The position numbers and the translations under genes are program-made. From an uncultured Oscillospiraceae bacterium (GTDB lineage Bacteria > Bacillota > Clostridia > Oscillospirales > Oscillospiraceae): a stretch of DNA of 49,442 nucleotides. Below the pieces are notes generated by a model. It had not been told where the DNA came from. It saw only the letters and a program-made list of their open reading frames with translations, and did no database searches. The stretch lies in the NCBI GenBank assembly GCA_934574095.1, contig CAKTMW010000009.1, positions 1 through 49,442 on the forward strand. Reading direction: 5' to 3'. How positions within the stretch are numbered: position 1 is the first letter of the stretch; every line of letters begins with the position of its first letter. Positions 24,621 to 32,577 of the stretch are shown here, one piece after another.

Positions 24621-25010
24621 TTAGAATCGCACCACAACGCGGCTGCCCACGGTCTGGCCGTCGATGGCCAGCACCTCGGCCACGCCGTTGGTGGTAGTGG
24701 CGGTGACGGACGCGCCGCCCGTGTGGATGGTCACCTTGTTGCCCACGGCAACGGTGGCGCTCTCCGCCGGAGCCACGCCCAGCGTGGTCTCGAACTCCAT
24801 GTAGTCCTGCACCTCCACGCAGGGCACCTCGCCCGCGGCGTTGGCAGGACCCACGCACACATAGGCGGGCTTCGTCGCGCCGGTGCATTTGGTCACCGCG
24901 CCGCTGGCCACCTTCAGCGCCTCGCCTACGGTGTAGGTCTCATCGGCGGTGGCGGTCTTATACTCGATAGGGGGCGTCAGGCCCACCTTCATCTTGCTCA
25001 GTGCAAACAT
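24621..25010 (-). CDS. Head decoration-like protein
   Basis: The protein has 129 residues, all beta and rich in T, V, A and G (GEALKVASGAVTKCTGATKP). It lies directly upstream of the capsid gene, the standard place for small trimeric decoration proteins that clamp the shell after expansion. The assignment is by position and composition. Confidence 0.65.
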   Translation of the reverse strand: MFALSKMKVGLTPPIEYKTATADETYTVGEALKVASGAVTKCTGATKPAYVCVGPANAAGEVPCVEVQDYMEFETTLGVAPAESATVAVGNKVTIHTGGASVTATTTNGVAEVLAIDGQTVGSRVVVRF

Positions 25011-25035
25011 GCTGCTTTTCAGCTCCTTTCAAATC

Positions 25036-25077
25036 ATTCCTGTCATTGCTGTGAGCGCTGGCTCGGAATGACAGGAC
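25036..25077. repeat. REP-like hairpin between scaffold and decoration genes
   Basis: CCTGTCATT at the left and AATGACAGG at the right form an inverted repeat; two TTTGTCATTAC-like copies follow at about 25079-25107. The CCTGTCATTGC start is shared with the repeat at 42639, so both may belong to one family. Confidence 0.55.
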
Positions 25078-25097
25078 AAAAGTCATTACTTTTGTCA

Positions 25098-26024
25098 TTA
25101 CTTTCGGTACGCCCCGTATGCCCTGGCGATCTCCGCGTCGGTGGCGTCCGGCAGAAACTCCCGGTACGCCGCCTTCTCCTCCGCCGTGGGCTGATAGGCG
25201 GTCTCCCCTGCCGCGGCGGGCATCCCCGCCAGATGGCCCTTGCCGCTGGCCCGGTTGATCCCGGCCTGACGGGCCGCGCCCAGCCGCCGGGCGTCGATTT
25301 CCCTGCGGTTGGCCAGGTAGTAGGCCTCCTCGATGCTCAACCCCTTCTGTACGTAGGTGTTGAACTGCGGCCCCGTGGGCATGGCGGCGATATCCTCCAC
25401 GCTGCCCACCTCCGCGCCGTACAGCTGCCGGATGGTCTCCACCCCTTTGCGGATGGTTTCCCGTGCCCGGTCGTTCACGGCCTTGGCCTGCTCCTGGATG
25501 GCGGTAAGCTCCTGGCGCTGCACCTGCTGGCGCAGGGGCCTGACAGCTTCATCCACCATGCCGCGCACCGTGTCCGGGTCGATCCCGGCCTGCTGCAGCT
25601 GCGCCGTCTGCCGGGCCTGGCGGTCCGCCTCCTGATAAGCCCGGTAGTCCGCCTCGCTGCGAATGGGCTGTCCGGTGTAGGGGTTGCTCTGGCCCCGGAA
25701 CATGTCCGCGTAAATGCGGTCCACGCGGGCCTGAGCCGCCGCTTCCGACGCCTGCCGCTGGGCCTCCAACTCCCGCTGGCGGCGTCCGTAGGCCTGGCGG
25801 CGGCGCGTCTCCGCGTCCTGCTCCCGCACGGTATCTTCCGCCGGAGCGGGGTCGGTCTCCACGCCGCCTTCACCGTCTCCACCGGATGCGCCGGGTGCGC
25901 CAGGTTCGCCTACAGGCTCCTGCCCGGTCGCCTCTGCGCCGGTGGGTTCGGTGTCCATGTCGCCGGTGGGCATATCGTCCTCCACGCCAAAGGCGCGGGC
26001 GTATTCTTCCTGAGTCAGTTCCAT
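25098..26024 (-). CDS. Capsid scaffolding protein
   Basis: The protein has 308 residues from ATG 26024, which has GGAGG 5 bases upstream; longer frames to 26228 run into a repeat element and are rejected. It starts acidic and glycine/proline-rich (DDMPTGDMDTEPTGAEATG), then is a long charged coiled coil (RRRQAYGRRQRELEAQRQ, LRQQVQRQELTAIQEQAKA) with a helical tail ending AYGAYRK. Its composition and its place between portal and capsid genes fit a scaffold that is released on maturation. Confidence 0.8.
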   Translation of the reverse strand: MELTQEEYARAFGVEDDMPTGDMDTEPTGAEATGQEPVGEPGAPGASGGDGEGGVETDPAPAEDTVREQDAETRRRQAYGRRQRELEAQRQASEAAAQARVDRIYADMFRGQSNPYTGQPIRSEADYRAYQEADRQARQTAQLQQAGIDPDTVRGMVDEAVRPLRQQVQRQELTAIQEQAKAVNDRARETIRKGVETIRQLYGAEVGSVEDIAAMPTGPQFNTYVQKGLSIEEAYYLANRREIDARRLGAARQAGINRASGKGHLAGMPAAAGETAYQPTAEEKAAYREFLPDATDAEIARAYGAYRK

Positions 26025-26112
26025 TGTGTCCTCCATGTTTCCGCTCTCGGTGCGAAAGCGCCCCATTTCCGCCGGGGCCAAGCGAAATGTCAGTGCGGTG
26101 ATCCGCACCCAT

Positions 26113-26226
26113 AAGGCCCCCTCTGGGAGGGGGCTGTCGCCGAAGGCGACTGGGGGAGAGAATAAAAGACTTAAATTCTCTCCCTCCGTCTCGCTTGCGC
26201 TCGACACCTCCCTCACAGAGGGAGGC
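26113..26226. repeat. MITE-like repeat in the structural operon
   Basis: The segment starts AAGGCCCCCTCTGGGAGG and ends CCTCCCTCACAGAGGGAGGC, with two central arms GGGGGAGAGAAT and ATTCTCTCCCTCC. This is the layout of an inverted-repeat element I associate with many Oscillospiraceae genomes. It has no gene and sits 90 bases upstream of the scaffold gene, inside the late transcript. Confidence 0.72.
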
Positions 26227-26244
26227 ATTTGCCGTCAGGCGGCC

Positions 26245-26412
26245 TTACTTGTTCTTCTTGGTGGTGCCGCCGCTGGTGCCGGTACGCAGGTCGCCGCCGC
26301 TGTAGCGCACGTTGCCCTTGGGGGCGGGCGCCGCCTTGGCGCAGGGGGCTTCCACCCGCTGGCTGCCCGCGTTGGCGATCTTTCCGGCATAGCCGCATGT
26401 ATTCTTCTTCAT
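26245..26412 (-). CDS. Small basic phage protein
   Basis: The protein has 55 residues; AAGGAGG lies 9 bases before ATG 26412. It is basic and Gly/Ala/Lys-rich (KKNTCGYAGKIANAGSQRVE, then GGDLRTGTSGGTTKKNK), with two cysteines. It lies among head genes and may be a minor head or DNA-binding component. Family not recognised. Confidence 0.65.
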   Translation of the reverse strand: MKKNTCGYAGKIANAGSQRVEAPCAKAAPAPKGNVRYSGGDLRTGTSGGTTKKNK

Positions 26413-26606
26413 GCGTTTCTTCCTCCTTTCGTAGGTTCTGGGGCTTTTCTCGCTGTCCCCAAGCGAATGAATGTCCGATTTGTTTCCGGATTCCGCCGGA
26501 CACCCGACTTGCGTTCGGGACGCCCGGCACGAAAGAAAAGAGGAGGATATCCGGGGCAGGTAGTGCAACCCTGCCCGGCGGAACCCAGAAACTGTTGTGC
26601 TGCGTG

Positions 26607-26765
26607 TTACTCTTCGGCGCTCTCCGCCGTCTTGGTCCGTGTCAGCCGCCGGTCATAGCGCCCGCAGCGCTTGTTCCGGCAGACGTACTCCACTTCCCTG
26701 GTGCCGTCAGGGGCGACGACCACCTGATAGATCATCATTTCCAATCCGCATTCCGGGCAGGTCAT
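26607..26765 (-). CDS. Small zinc-ribbon phage protein
   Basis: The protein has 52 residues; its ATG overlaps the portal stop codon (ATGA, 26765-26762). Two cysteine pairs (CPEC near the start, CRNKRC in the middle) form a zinc ribbon, with a basic tail (RYDRRLTRTKT). It is translated with the portal gene and may help head assembly or bind DNA. The 194 bases after it hold no gene I can support. Confidence 0.72.
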   Translation of the reverse strand: MTCPECGLEMMIYQVVVAPDGTREVEYVCRNKRCGRYDRRLTRTKTAESAEE

Positions 26766-28750
26766 GCCATGCCGCCCCCTTCCGTCATGGCAGCGTCCGT
26801 AGCGGGCGCTGCGCTCATGTCCCCGCCGCCCTGCATGGCGGGATCGGTCACGGCGGCTTGCCGGGCGGCTGCCGCTTGCTGGGCGGCTGCCGCCTGCTGG
26901 CGCTCCATCTCCTCCTCGAAGCTGCGGCGCATGTCCGCCGCCATGGGATAGTGCAGCTTCTCCATCTGCGTCCAGAACCGCAGCAGCGACGATACCTCGT
27001 TCACCGGGCCCATGGCCCCCTGCTGGAAGTTCATCCGCGCCTCTTTCCACAGGGCCTGCCGGTCTGTGGCCAGCGGCGCGGCGCTGTCGCAGCTGAACAG
27101 GAAATCGGTGTTGTACTGCCATTCCCCCGCCTCATCCTGATACAGGAAGTCGTGGCGGTCGAATACCAGATACTCCGTCTCCCCGTTCTCGTTGGACTTG
27201 TGGAGCCACCTCGGCTCCTCGCAGTAGGCCAGGAAGAACTTGAAGATCACCTCAAACAGGTCCTGATACATGGCCCGCTTCATCACCCGCTTGCTCTCCA
27301 GGCGGCCCGCCGCCTGCTGGGCGCTGAACTCCTTGGCAACAGCGCTGGTGGCGGTGGGGTCCTTCCGGCCCTGCATGCTGTCGGTGATACCGATGGTCTG
27401 CCGGGCCTCCTCGTATATCTGCGCGCGCAGCGCCAGGTCCATGTTGATGTCAACCTGGGTGTTGAAGGTCTTGATCATCTGCATCTTGGCCGGGTTGTCC
27501 ACCCTGACCACCCGGTTGTCCTGGTCGTTGACGATGGTCGCCCCGTCCAGGGGCAGCGTGGTGAAGCTGCCGCCGCCCAGCACCTTGCCCTTGATCTTGG
27601 TGGACAGCTGGTTCATGGTGTTCTGCTGGTCGGCGATGGCGTCAATGTCACTGCCGCCCAGGAACCGCCCGAACTTGCTGACGTTCTTCCGCACTACGAT
27701 GGGGTACACGTCCGGCTTGTAGTAAGGAATGCGGGTGGGGGCCATCACCGGCACGTACCGCACCGCCGCCGGACCGTTTACGGAGCGCAGCTGGGGCAGC
27801 ACCCCCTCCCCCTCCGTCAGGGGCTCCAGCACCGGCTGGCCGTATTCGTCCCGCTGCTCCGTCATGGCGGGGATCACCGTACCCATCCGGGTCTTGATGT
27901 CCTCCGTCAGCTCCTCAAATTCCTCGGTCTCCACCGTGAACTTGGTCCCCTGGCAGTACCGGCACCGATGGCCGTCGCCCACCGCGCCGCAGGCGGCGCA
28001 GCGGTTCACCCGCCGGACCTGATAGTCCTCCAGGTCCTCCACCACCGTGTCGTTCACCCAGCGGTAGCGGCCGATGCCGCCCTTGCCGTTGCGGAAGTAG
28101 CAGGTCACCAGCGTCACGATCTCGCCGCTGCTGTCGGGGCTGTCCCCCAGCCGCCGGGCGTCGGGATCGGATTCGTTCTCGTTCTCCTCCAGCTCCACGC
28201 CGAAGGCCTCCCTGATCTGCCGCCTCGTGGCGGGCGATTCCAGGAAGATCCAGTCCATGTCGGATATCTGGCTGACGTTTGCCTGGGGGATGATCCCCCG
28301 CGGGTGCATCATGGTCACCCGCAGGTCGCCCATCCAGTCCCGGCCCGAAATGCCGTCCTGCCAGTCCACCAGCAATCCGTGCCCGCCCTGCACGGGGCTG
28401 ATCCGCTCCCCTTCGTCGTTCAGCCGCTCAAAGGGCAACCGGTCCAGTACGTTCCGCAGCAGGTTTTCCGCCACGTCCGCCAGAGGCTCATCCTCCTGCC
28501 GGATGGCCGTCACCTTCGGCGTGGGGATGTCGCTCTCCACCTGGGCCTCGATCAGCTCAAAGCCCACGTTCCGCACATGGGTGGCTTTTCCCTTCTTCGC
28601 CACGCTGCCGTCCGGCGCGTAAATGGTGGGATCACCGTCATAGATGCTCTCCCGCTTGCCCATGCGGTTCAGCTCCGGCCCGATGGCCTCCTTGGCCGTC
28701 TCCAACCGGTCCTGCCACATTTTCAGCTTCCGCAATTCATCCCGTTTCAT
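26762..28750 (-). CDS. Portal protein (P22-like) with internal zinc ribbon
   Basis: The protein has 662 residues. The core (VSKFGRFLGGSDIDAIADQQ, then ARQTIGITDSMQGRKDPTATS, then LESKRVMKRAMYQDLFEVIF) follows P22/N4-type portal proteins. An unusual insertion carries four cysteines (C251, C254, C263, C266) that form a zinc ribbon in the wing/clip part. The C-terminal 70 residues are a Gln/Ala-rich helix (barrel-like). The portal forms the dodecameric channel for DNA packaging and ejection. Confidence 0.85.
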   Translation of the reverse strand: MKRDELRKLKMWQDRLETAKEAIGPELNRMGKRESIYDGDPTIYAPDGSVAKKGKATHVRNVGFELIEAQVESDIPTPKVTAIRQEDEPLADVAENLLRNVLDRLPFERLNDEGERISPVQGGHGLLVDWQDGISGRDWMGDLRVTMMHPRGIIPQANVSQISDMDWIFLESPATRRQIREAFGVELEENENESDPDARRLGDSPDSSGEIVTLVTCYFRNGKGGIGRYRWVNDTVVEDLEDYQVRRVNRCAACGAVGDGHRCRYCQGTKFTVETEEFEELTEDIKTRMGTVIPAMTEQRDEYGQPVLEPLTEGEGVLPQLRSVNGPAAVRYVPVMAPTRIPYYKPDVYPIVVRKNVSKFGRFLGGSDIDAIADQQNTMNQLSTKIKGKVLGGGSFTTLPLDGATIVNDQDNRVVRVDNPAKMQMIKTFNTQVDINMDLALRAQIYEEARQTIGITDSMQGRKDPTATSAVAKEFSAQQAAGRLESKRVMKRAMYQDLFEVIFKFFLAYCEEPRWLHKSNENGETEYLVFDRHDFLYQDEAGEWQYNTDFLFSCDSAAPLATDRQALWKEARMNFQQGAMGPVNEVSSLLRFWTQMEKLHYPMAADMRRSFEEEMERQQAAAAQQAAAARQAAVTDPAMQGGGDMSAAPATDAAMTEGGGMA

Positions 28751-28761
28751 GGTCTCCCTCC

Positions 28762-29211
28762 TCAGAATTCCCGCCCGCCGGAGGCGATCATCTCCTCGTA
28801 GCCCTCGGCTTCGTCCTCATCCTCCGTCTCGAGCCTGTTCATCCGTTCCAGCATGTCGTGCAGCATCCCCAGCGCCTTCAGGCAGCCCTTGGCGTCAAAC
28901 TGCCATTCGCCGCTTTCGATGTACTCCCGCAGATTGCTGTCCCATTGCAGCACCGGCGTGGCGGCGGCGCACCGTTCGTACACCCGCCACACCTCCACCG
29001 CCAGTGAGTGGCGGGTAATGCCCAGACTGTCGAACTCCTCCTTCAGCAGCGCGTCCCGGTATTCCCGCACCGCCGGGTCACGCATGAGCCTGCTGGCGGT
29101 CTGGGCGGCGCTCTTCTCGCTGTACCCGGCCCGGATAGCGGCTCGGGTGCCACAAAGGTCGATAAGCCATTCATGAACAAACTTTTTCTGTTTTGCCGAC
29201 AACTCTTTCAT
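28762..29211 (-). CDS. Terminase small subunit (Terminase_2-like)
   Basis: The protein has 149 residues. It opens KELSAKQKKFVHEWL, then GTRAAIRAGYSEKSAAQTASRLMRDPAV, the DNA-binding domain of this family, and ends with an acidic tail. It selects phage DNA for packaging. It is next to the portal gene, 5.4 kb away from the large subunit (34594), which is unusual. Confidence 0.9.
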   Translation of the reverse strand: MKELSAKQKKFVHEWLIDLCGTRAAIRAGYSEKSAAQTASRLMRDPAVREYRDALLKEEFDSLGITRHSLAVEVWRVYERCAAATPVLQWDSNLREYIESGEWQFDAKGCLKALGMLHDMLERMNRLETEDEDEAEGYEEMIASGGREF

Positions 29212-29305
29212 TGCCTATCCCCTCCGCAAGAAACTTCTTCATGCTAATAGCCTAACATGAACAGGGTGCTCATTATCGCCAACATCACCACCCCCAAATG
29301 GGCGC

Positions 29306-29339
29306 AAAAAAAGCACCGGGGGAAACCTCCCCCGGTGCT
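29306..29339 (-). terminator. Terminator after the BRO antirepressor gene
   Basis: Arms 29312-29322 and 29329-29339 form an 11-bp stem. On the minus strand it is followed by a run of T (29311-29306). It separates the regulatory and late packaging/structural transcripts. Confidence 0.9.
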
Positions 29340-29346
29340 CCGGTGT

Positions 29347-30087
29347 TCACTTATTCGCCGCCCGCGCCGTCTCACGGGCCACAATGCTCTCAAAGGCCAC
29401 CCGCAGCTTCTTGTCCAGCGCGATAGCGTCCAGCTTCGTCAATGCCATGTAGTCCTTGCGGCGCTCCCCTGCGTCCTTCTTCCGGCTGCGCAGGCACCGC
29501 AATCGGGCGTCCGTGCTGCAATTCGCCTCCCTGTCCAGCATGGCGTACAGCCGCCCCCGCCCCACCGCGTCCGTCAGGCCGGTGGCCTTGCAATACGCCG
29601 CGATGGCCGTTTTCATGTCCTCCACCCATGTGTCGCCCGCCGGACGGGCGATGGCCGTCAGCGCCGTCTCCACCCGCTGCTCGATGCGGGTCAGGCGTTT
29701 CTCCTGCTCCAGCAGGATCTGCGCCTGCGCCGCCACGTTCTCCGTCAGCGTCATGGGCTTGTTGGTGTAGCCGCCGGTCTTGCGGACGCTGGGCAGCACC
29801 TCCTCCGTCACCCAGTCCGTGAACCGCTCCGCCTCTGGCTTTTTGCTCTGGAAGATGGCGCGGTACAGGTTGCCCTCATTGACGTATAACAATCGATTCG
29901 GACGCCCCGCGCAATCAGCGGTATCAATAACGATGACACCGCCATCTTTCAACCGACCTTTGACTGCCGCCGCTCTCAACTCAAGCGGCCTGCAAATATC
30001 TGCCAGACAAAACCATGTTTCGCCGTCACGCTCGGCGGTACGCAGCTCTCCGAACTCCGGATTCTGGAATACCATCAGTTCGCTCAT
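29347..30087 (-). CDS. BRO-family phage antirepressor
   Basis: The protein has 246 residues. The N-terminal Bro-N domain is clear (FGELRTAERDGETWFCLADI, then LLYVNEGNLYRAIFQSKKPE and WVTEEVLPSVRKTGGY). A coiled-coil linker (ILLEQEKRLTRIEQRVETAL) joins a C-terminal helical domain. Antirepressors bind and inactivate phage repressors or act in early DNA regulation. The start codon overlaps the preceding stop (ATGA). It is in the operon of the RHH gene and may respond to it. Confidence 0.9.
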   Translation of the reverse strand: MSELMVFQNPEFGELRTAERDGETWFCLADICRPLELRAAAVKGRLKDGGVIVIDTADCAGRPNRLLYVNEGNLYRAIFQSKKPEAERFTDWVTEEVLPSVRKTGGYTNKPMTLTENVAAQAQILLEQEKRLTRIEQRVETALTAIARPAGDTWVEDMKTAIAAYCKATGLTDAVGRGRLYAMLDREANCSTDARLRCLRSRKKDAGERRKDYMALTKLDAIALDKKLRVAFESIVARETARAANK

Positions 30088-30344
30088 GCCGCACCTCCGG
30101 CCTGCGGTGCATGGAATCCCCGCTGTCCCTTGGCTGCCGACCAGAGAATGTCCTCCGTCTCATACACCATCAGCCGAAGCATCTCGTTGGCGTCGTGGAT
30201 CGTCTGCTCATAACCGGCCTGGCCTCTCACCGCGTCCATCAGCCGCAGCACCGCGCCTACATACCGCATCTGGCTCCGCTGCGTCTCCAGTTCGTCGATC
30301 ATCACGGAGACGTTGACCTCTGTGCTCATTCCTTCGATTTGCAT
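30084..30344 (-). CDS. Small helical phage protein
   Basis: The protein has 86 residues from ATG 30344, preceded by GGAGGTAATT. It is fully helical (SVMIDELETQRSQMRYVGAV, then YEQTIHDANEMLRLMVYETE). It is translationally coupled to the BRO gene, so it may be its partner or modulator. Family not recognised. Confidence 0.7.
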   Translation of the reverse strand: MQIEGMSTEVNVSVMIDELETQRSQMRYVGAVLRLMDAVRGQAGYEQTIHDANEMLRLMVYETEDILWSAAKGQRGFHAPQAGGAA

Positions 30345-30468
30345 AATTACCTCCAAAATTTTTACTTGTCTGGAGGTCTCCCCTGTGGTAGAATGGATTT
30401 ACCTTGAGGGAAACCTCTTGGTGCACAGAACACTCGTTGTCTCTTGGTCGGGGTAGCGGGTGTTCTTT

Positions 30469-30642
30469 CTATTTGCCGAGTTCTTCATCGATTTTTTTCA
30501 AAAGCCACTTTGTTTTTGTCGTGTTCTCCTTGCTCAGCTTCTCCACGAGGGCATCGTGCTTTTCCCTGGGTATCGACACGTTGAACTGCACAATAGTTTT
30601 CCGCCGTTCGCGAAAATACTCGGCACGGCTTTTCTCTGTCAC
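30469..30642 (-). CDS. Ribbon-helix-helix regulator (antitoxin/Arc-like)
   Basis: The protein has 57 residues from GTG 30642, preceded by AGGAGGTGAG. A beta strand (TIVQFNVSIP) followed by two helices (REKHDALVEKLSKENT, then TKTKWLLKKIDEEL) is the RHH fold; members bind operators as dimers. The gene stands behind a near-perfect promoter whose spacer and -10 are covered by a 12-bp palindrome, so it is very likely autorepressed. No toxin gene is next to it, so a regulator of the BRO operon is the simplest reading. Confidence 0.8.
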   Translation of the reverse strand: MTEKSRAEYFRERRKTIVQFNVSIPREKHDALVEKLSKENTTKTKWLLKKIDEELGK

Positions 30643-30655
30643 TGTCTCACCTCCT

Positions 30656-30695
30656 GTTATAGCTACATTATAGCAGCTGTAGCTATAACTGTCAA
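30656..30695 (-). promoter_or_regulatory. Promoter with palindromic operator for the RHH gene
   Basis: On the minus strand TTGACA (30695-30690) and TATAAT (30672-30667) are 17 bases apart, a perfect consensus. Two perfect inverted arms, GTTATAGCTACA (30656-30667) and TGTAGCTATAAC (30678-30689), are separated by 10 bases and overlap the spacer, the -10 and the start point. Arm centres are 22 bases apart, two helical turns, suiting two RHH dimers on one face. Confidence 0.88.
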
Positions 30696-30700
30696 GCCTT

Positions 30701-30738
30701 AAAAAACGACCCCGCCGGGCAGCAGCGCCCGACGGGGT
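30701..30738 (-). terminator. Terminator of the coiled-coil gene
   Basis: GACCCCGCCGGGC pairs with GCCCGACGGGGTC (30708-30738) with one internal mismatch; six T follow on the minus strand (30706-30701). The RHH promoter starts only 6 bases further. Confidence 0.88.
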
Positions 30739-30750
30739 CATGTTCTATGT

Positions 30751-31053
30751 TCAGTTGGCTTTTTCCAGCGCGGATACCCGTTCCGCCATCTGGCGCATAA
30801 CGAGCTTCATGAACTTCACTTCGTCCTCCAGATCATCCACGCGGGAGCGGGGCACCAGCTGCTCCTGAATACCGGCCAGCGCTTCCATCACCAGGTCGAA
30901 CTTGGGATTCACCGTGTTTTCGATCAGCACCTGCATCCGCCGCTCAGCCGCGCCCACCCGCTCATCGATCACGCGGGACATACGTTCCTCCGACGCGCTG
31001 ATCTTTTCATCCACCAACTCTGATACCGCCTGCATATCCTTTTCGTCCAACAT
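30751..31053 (-). CDS. Coiled-coil phage protein
   Basis: The protein has 100 residues and is predicted helical and charged over its whole length (AVSELVDEKISASEERMSRV, then DDLEDEVKFMKLVMRQMAER). No membrane segment or motif is seen. It ends its own transcription unit (terminator follows). Function unknown; it could be a structural accessory or anti-host factor. Confidence 0.72.
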   Translation of the reverse strand: MLDEKDMQAVSELVDEKISASEERMSRVIDERVGAAERRMQVLIENTVNPKFDLVMEALAGIQEQLVPRSRVDDLEDEVKFMKLVMRQMAERVSALEKAN

Positions 31054-31110
31054 GACAAACTCCTCCGCCCGTTCAAGATACGCCTATTATACCCGCCGCC
31101 GCCTGCCCTG

Positions 31111-31389
31111 TCAACGGTGTTTCCCCTCCCAGCTCTCATAAAACGCCTTCCGCATCCGGTACAGGCTGCTCTCGCTGGTGAAATGCCGCAGGGCGATGGC
31201 CGTGATGCTGTCCTCGCCGCACATCACCTCCCGCAGGGCAGGGTCACAAGGCCCTCCGCATTCGCGTAAGAGCCTGTCGATCTTATTGCGCATCCGCTTC
31301 GGCTGCTGGTCATAGGTCAGGCAGGTGAAGCGGATAAAGCCCTGCATGTTGCGGCTTACCCGCACCCCCCGCAGCTTCTTAAAGGCCAT
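31111..31389 (-). CDS. Small basic phage protein near the Rep gene
   Basis: The protein has 92 residues; its start overlaps the end of the Rep gene by 11 bases. It is basic, with a C-terminal pair of helices (SITAIALRHFTSESSLYRMR) that looks like a helix-turn-helix, plus three cysteines. The coupling with Rep suggests a replication accessory or copy-control role. Confidence 0.65.
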   Translation of the reverse strand: MAFKKLRGVRVSRNMQGFIRFTCLTYDQQPKRMRNKIDRLLRECGGPCDPALREVMCGEDSITAIALRHFTSESSLYRMRKAFYESWEGKHR

Positions 31390-32206
31390 CGTCCTCCGCC
31401 TCCTCTCCGGCGCGGGCCACGGCCATCTCCTTCCGCCCGCCGATCTTCTTCGCCGGGTCTTTCTCTCTGGGTATGTAGCGCACGAAATCCTGTCCCACCT
31501 CCGGGTCGTACCGTGTCCCCGGCAGCACCGTGGCCCCGGCAGGCACCCGCAGCTGTGCGCCGGACATGACCACCGTCCGGGTGATCTTCGGCTTTTTCAG
31601 GTTCCGGCTGCATGTGTATTTCTTCTCATCGGCCACACCCCGGCTCTGGTTGATGATGTACTTGGCCAGCGGGTAGTAGTCCTTCTGGTGCCGGATGAAC
31701 TGCACGTCCACGCTGCCCTGGCCCCAAATGTCATCCACCTTCTCCTGCCGCAGGTACAGCACACCGTCCTCCATCCGGAACCCCGCCCCGGTCATCATCA
31801 GGTGTGCGTGGGGCCGCACCAGCTCCCCCGTCTCGCCATCGATCTCACTGGGGGCCAGATACCACTTGCACACCACCCCCGCCTTCTTCATCCGGTAGCA
31901 GAGCCTGTCCACGAATTTCTTCGCCTCACGCTTCACACCCTCGAAGGTGCCGCCGCACCGCGCCATATGTTCCTCGTCCAGCTTCAGCGTCAGCCATACG
32001 TCACCGGCGCGAAGATTGCAGTTGAAGGAACGGGCCAGCTGCAAGATCGCATACTGGCGGTTTCCCTCCATCTTCTTCTCGCTGCTGTTGCCCCGCATAC
32101 GACCGCCCCGCTTGGACGGCCGCCGCATGGTCTTGCTCTTCCGGCGCTCCACCACACTGCCGGATACGATCTTGGTGATCACATACATCCCCTCCTTCGA
32201 TCTCAT
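31379..32206 (-). CDS. HUH rolling-circle replication initiator (G2P/ORF2-like)
   Basis: The protein has 275 residues; GGGAGG lies 7 bases before ATG 32206, and the longer GTG frame (32221) overlaps that site. It has the HUH motif in RPHAHLMM (H133, H135), a tyrosine/lysine block (Y177, Y178, K182, Y183 in YYPLAKYI) and the downstream SRNLKKPKI seen in this Rep group. HUH endonucleases nick one strand at an origin and start rolling-circle synthesis. Such a gene is unexpected in the middle of late genes of a short-tailed dsDNA phage. Confidence 0.78.
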   Translation of the reverse strand: MRSKEGMYVITKIVSGSVVERRKSKTMRRPSKRGGRMRGNSSEKKMEGNRQYAILQLARSFNCNLRAGDVWLTLKLDEEHMARCGGTFEGVKREAKKFVDRLCYRMKKAGVVCKWYLAPSEIDGETGELVRPHAHLMMTGAGFRMEDGVLYLRQEKVDDIWGQGSVDVQFIRHQKDYYPLAKYIINQSRGVADEKKYTCSRNLKKPKITRTVVMSGAQLRVPAGATVLPGTRYDPEVGQDFVRYIPREKDPAKKIGGRKEMAVARAGEEAEDDGL

Positions 32207-32221
32207 AGCTTTTCCTCCCAC

Positions 32222-32577
32222 GCTCTCCCGCGTATAATAAAAATCAAAGACGCCCGCGCACAGGCGGAGACCTTCACATTTCTCGCAGCACTGTTATGGC
32301 GGAGCCATGTCACGGCCAGCCGCCCGTGCCTTTTTCCAGTGCCGCGCCACCTTCTATCTGTCTTTGCCGGTAAACTTAGGCGTTTAAGAGCCCCGCAGAT
32401 ACGCGCGTGCGCGTATTATATATAATGTGCTTCGATCTCTCATAGCGCCGCCCCGCCGTGCCTACGTCCGTACCCCACGCATCAGCGCAGGCCTTCGGCC
32501 AAGTAGGGCGGTGCTATCAGATATCGAACATTATTTCTATTCCATCGCCCAGCCCCTTCCGGGGCTGGGCTTTTCTG
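32222..32577. other. Noncoding region next to Rep, candidate replication origin
   Basis: No gene is supported in these 356 bases. It holds a GC palindrome-like stretch ATACGCGCGTGCGCGTAT (32399-32416) directly beside the AT-only palindrome ATTATATATAAT (32415-32426), and several smaller inverted repeats. A stem-loop at 32548-32574 (GCCCAGCCCC with GGGGCTGGGC, then TTTT on the plus strand) closes it. A GC stem next to an AT-rich melt region beside a Rep gene is what an HUH origin would look like. Confidence 0.45.

Noticed and set aside
26025..26228. Longer scaffold protein starting at 26228
   Set aside because: The extra part is translated from the MITE-like repeat; ATG 26024 has a ribosome site at correct spacing.
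26597..28801. A 734-codon plus-strand open frame
   Set aside because: It mirrors the portal gene; the composition (His, Val, Leu, Arg, Pro) and lack of a ribosome site mark it as a shadow.
30427..30469. Hairpin after the RHH gene as a terminator
   Set aside because: AGAACAC/GTGTTCT pair, but the loop is long, inner pairing is poor, and no T run follows, so it is not a convincing terminator.
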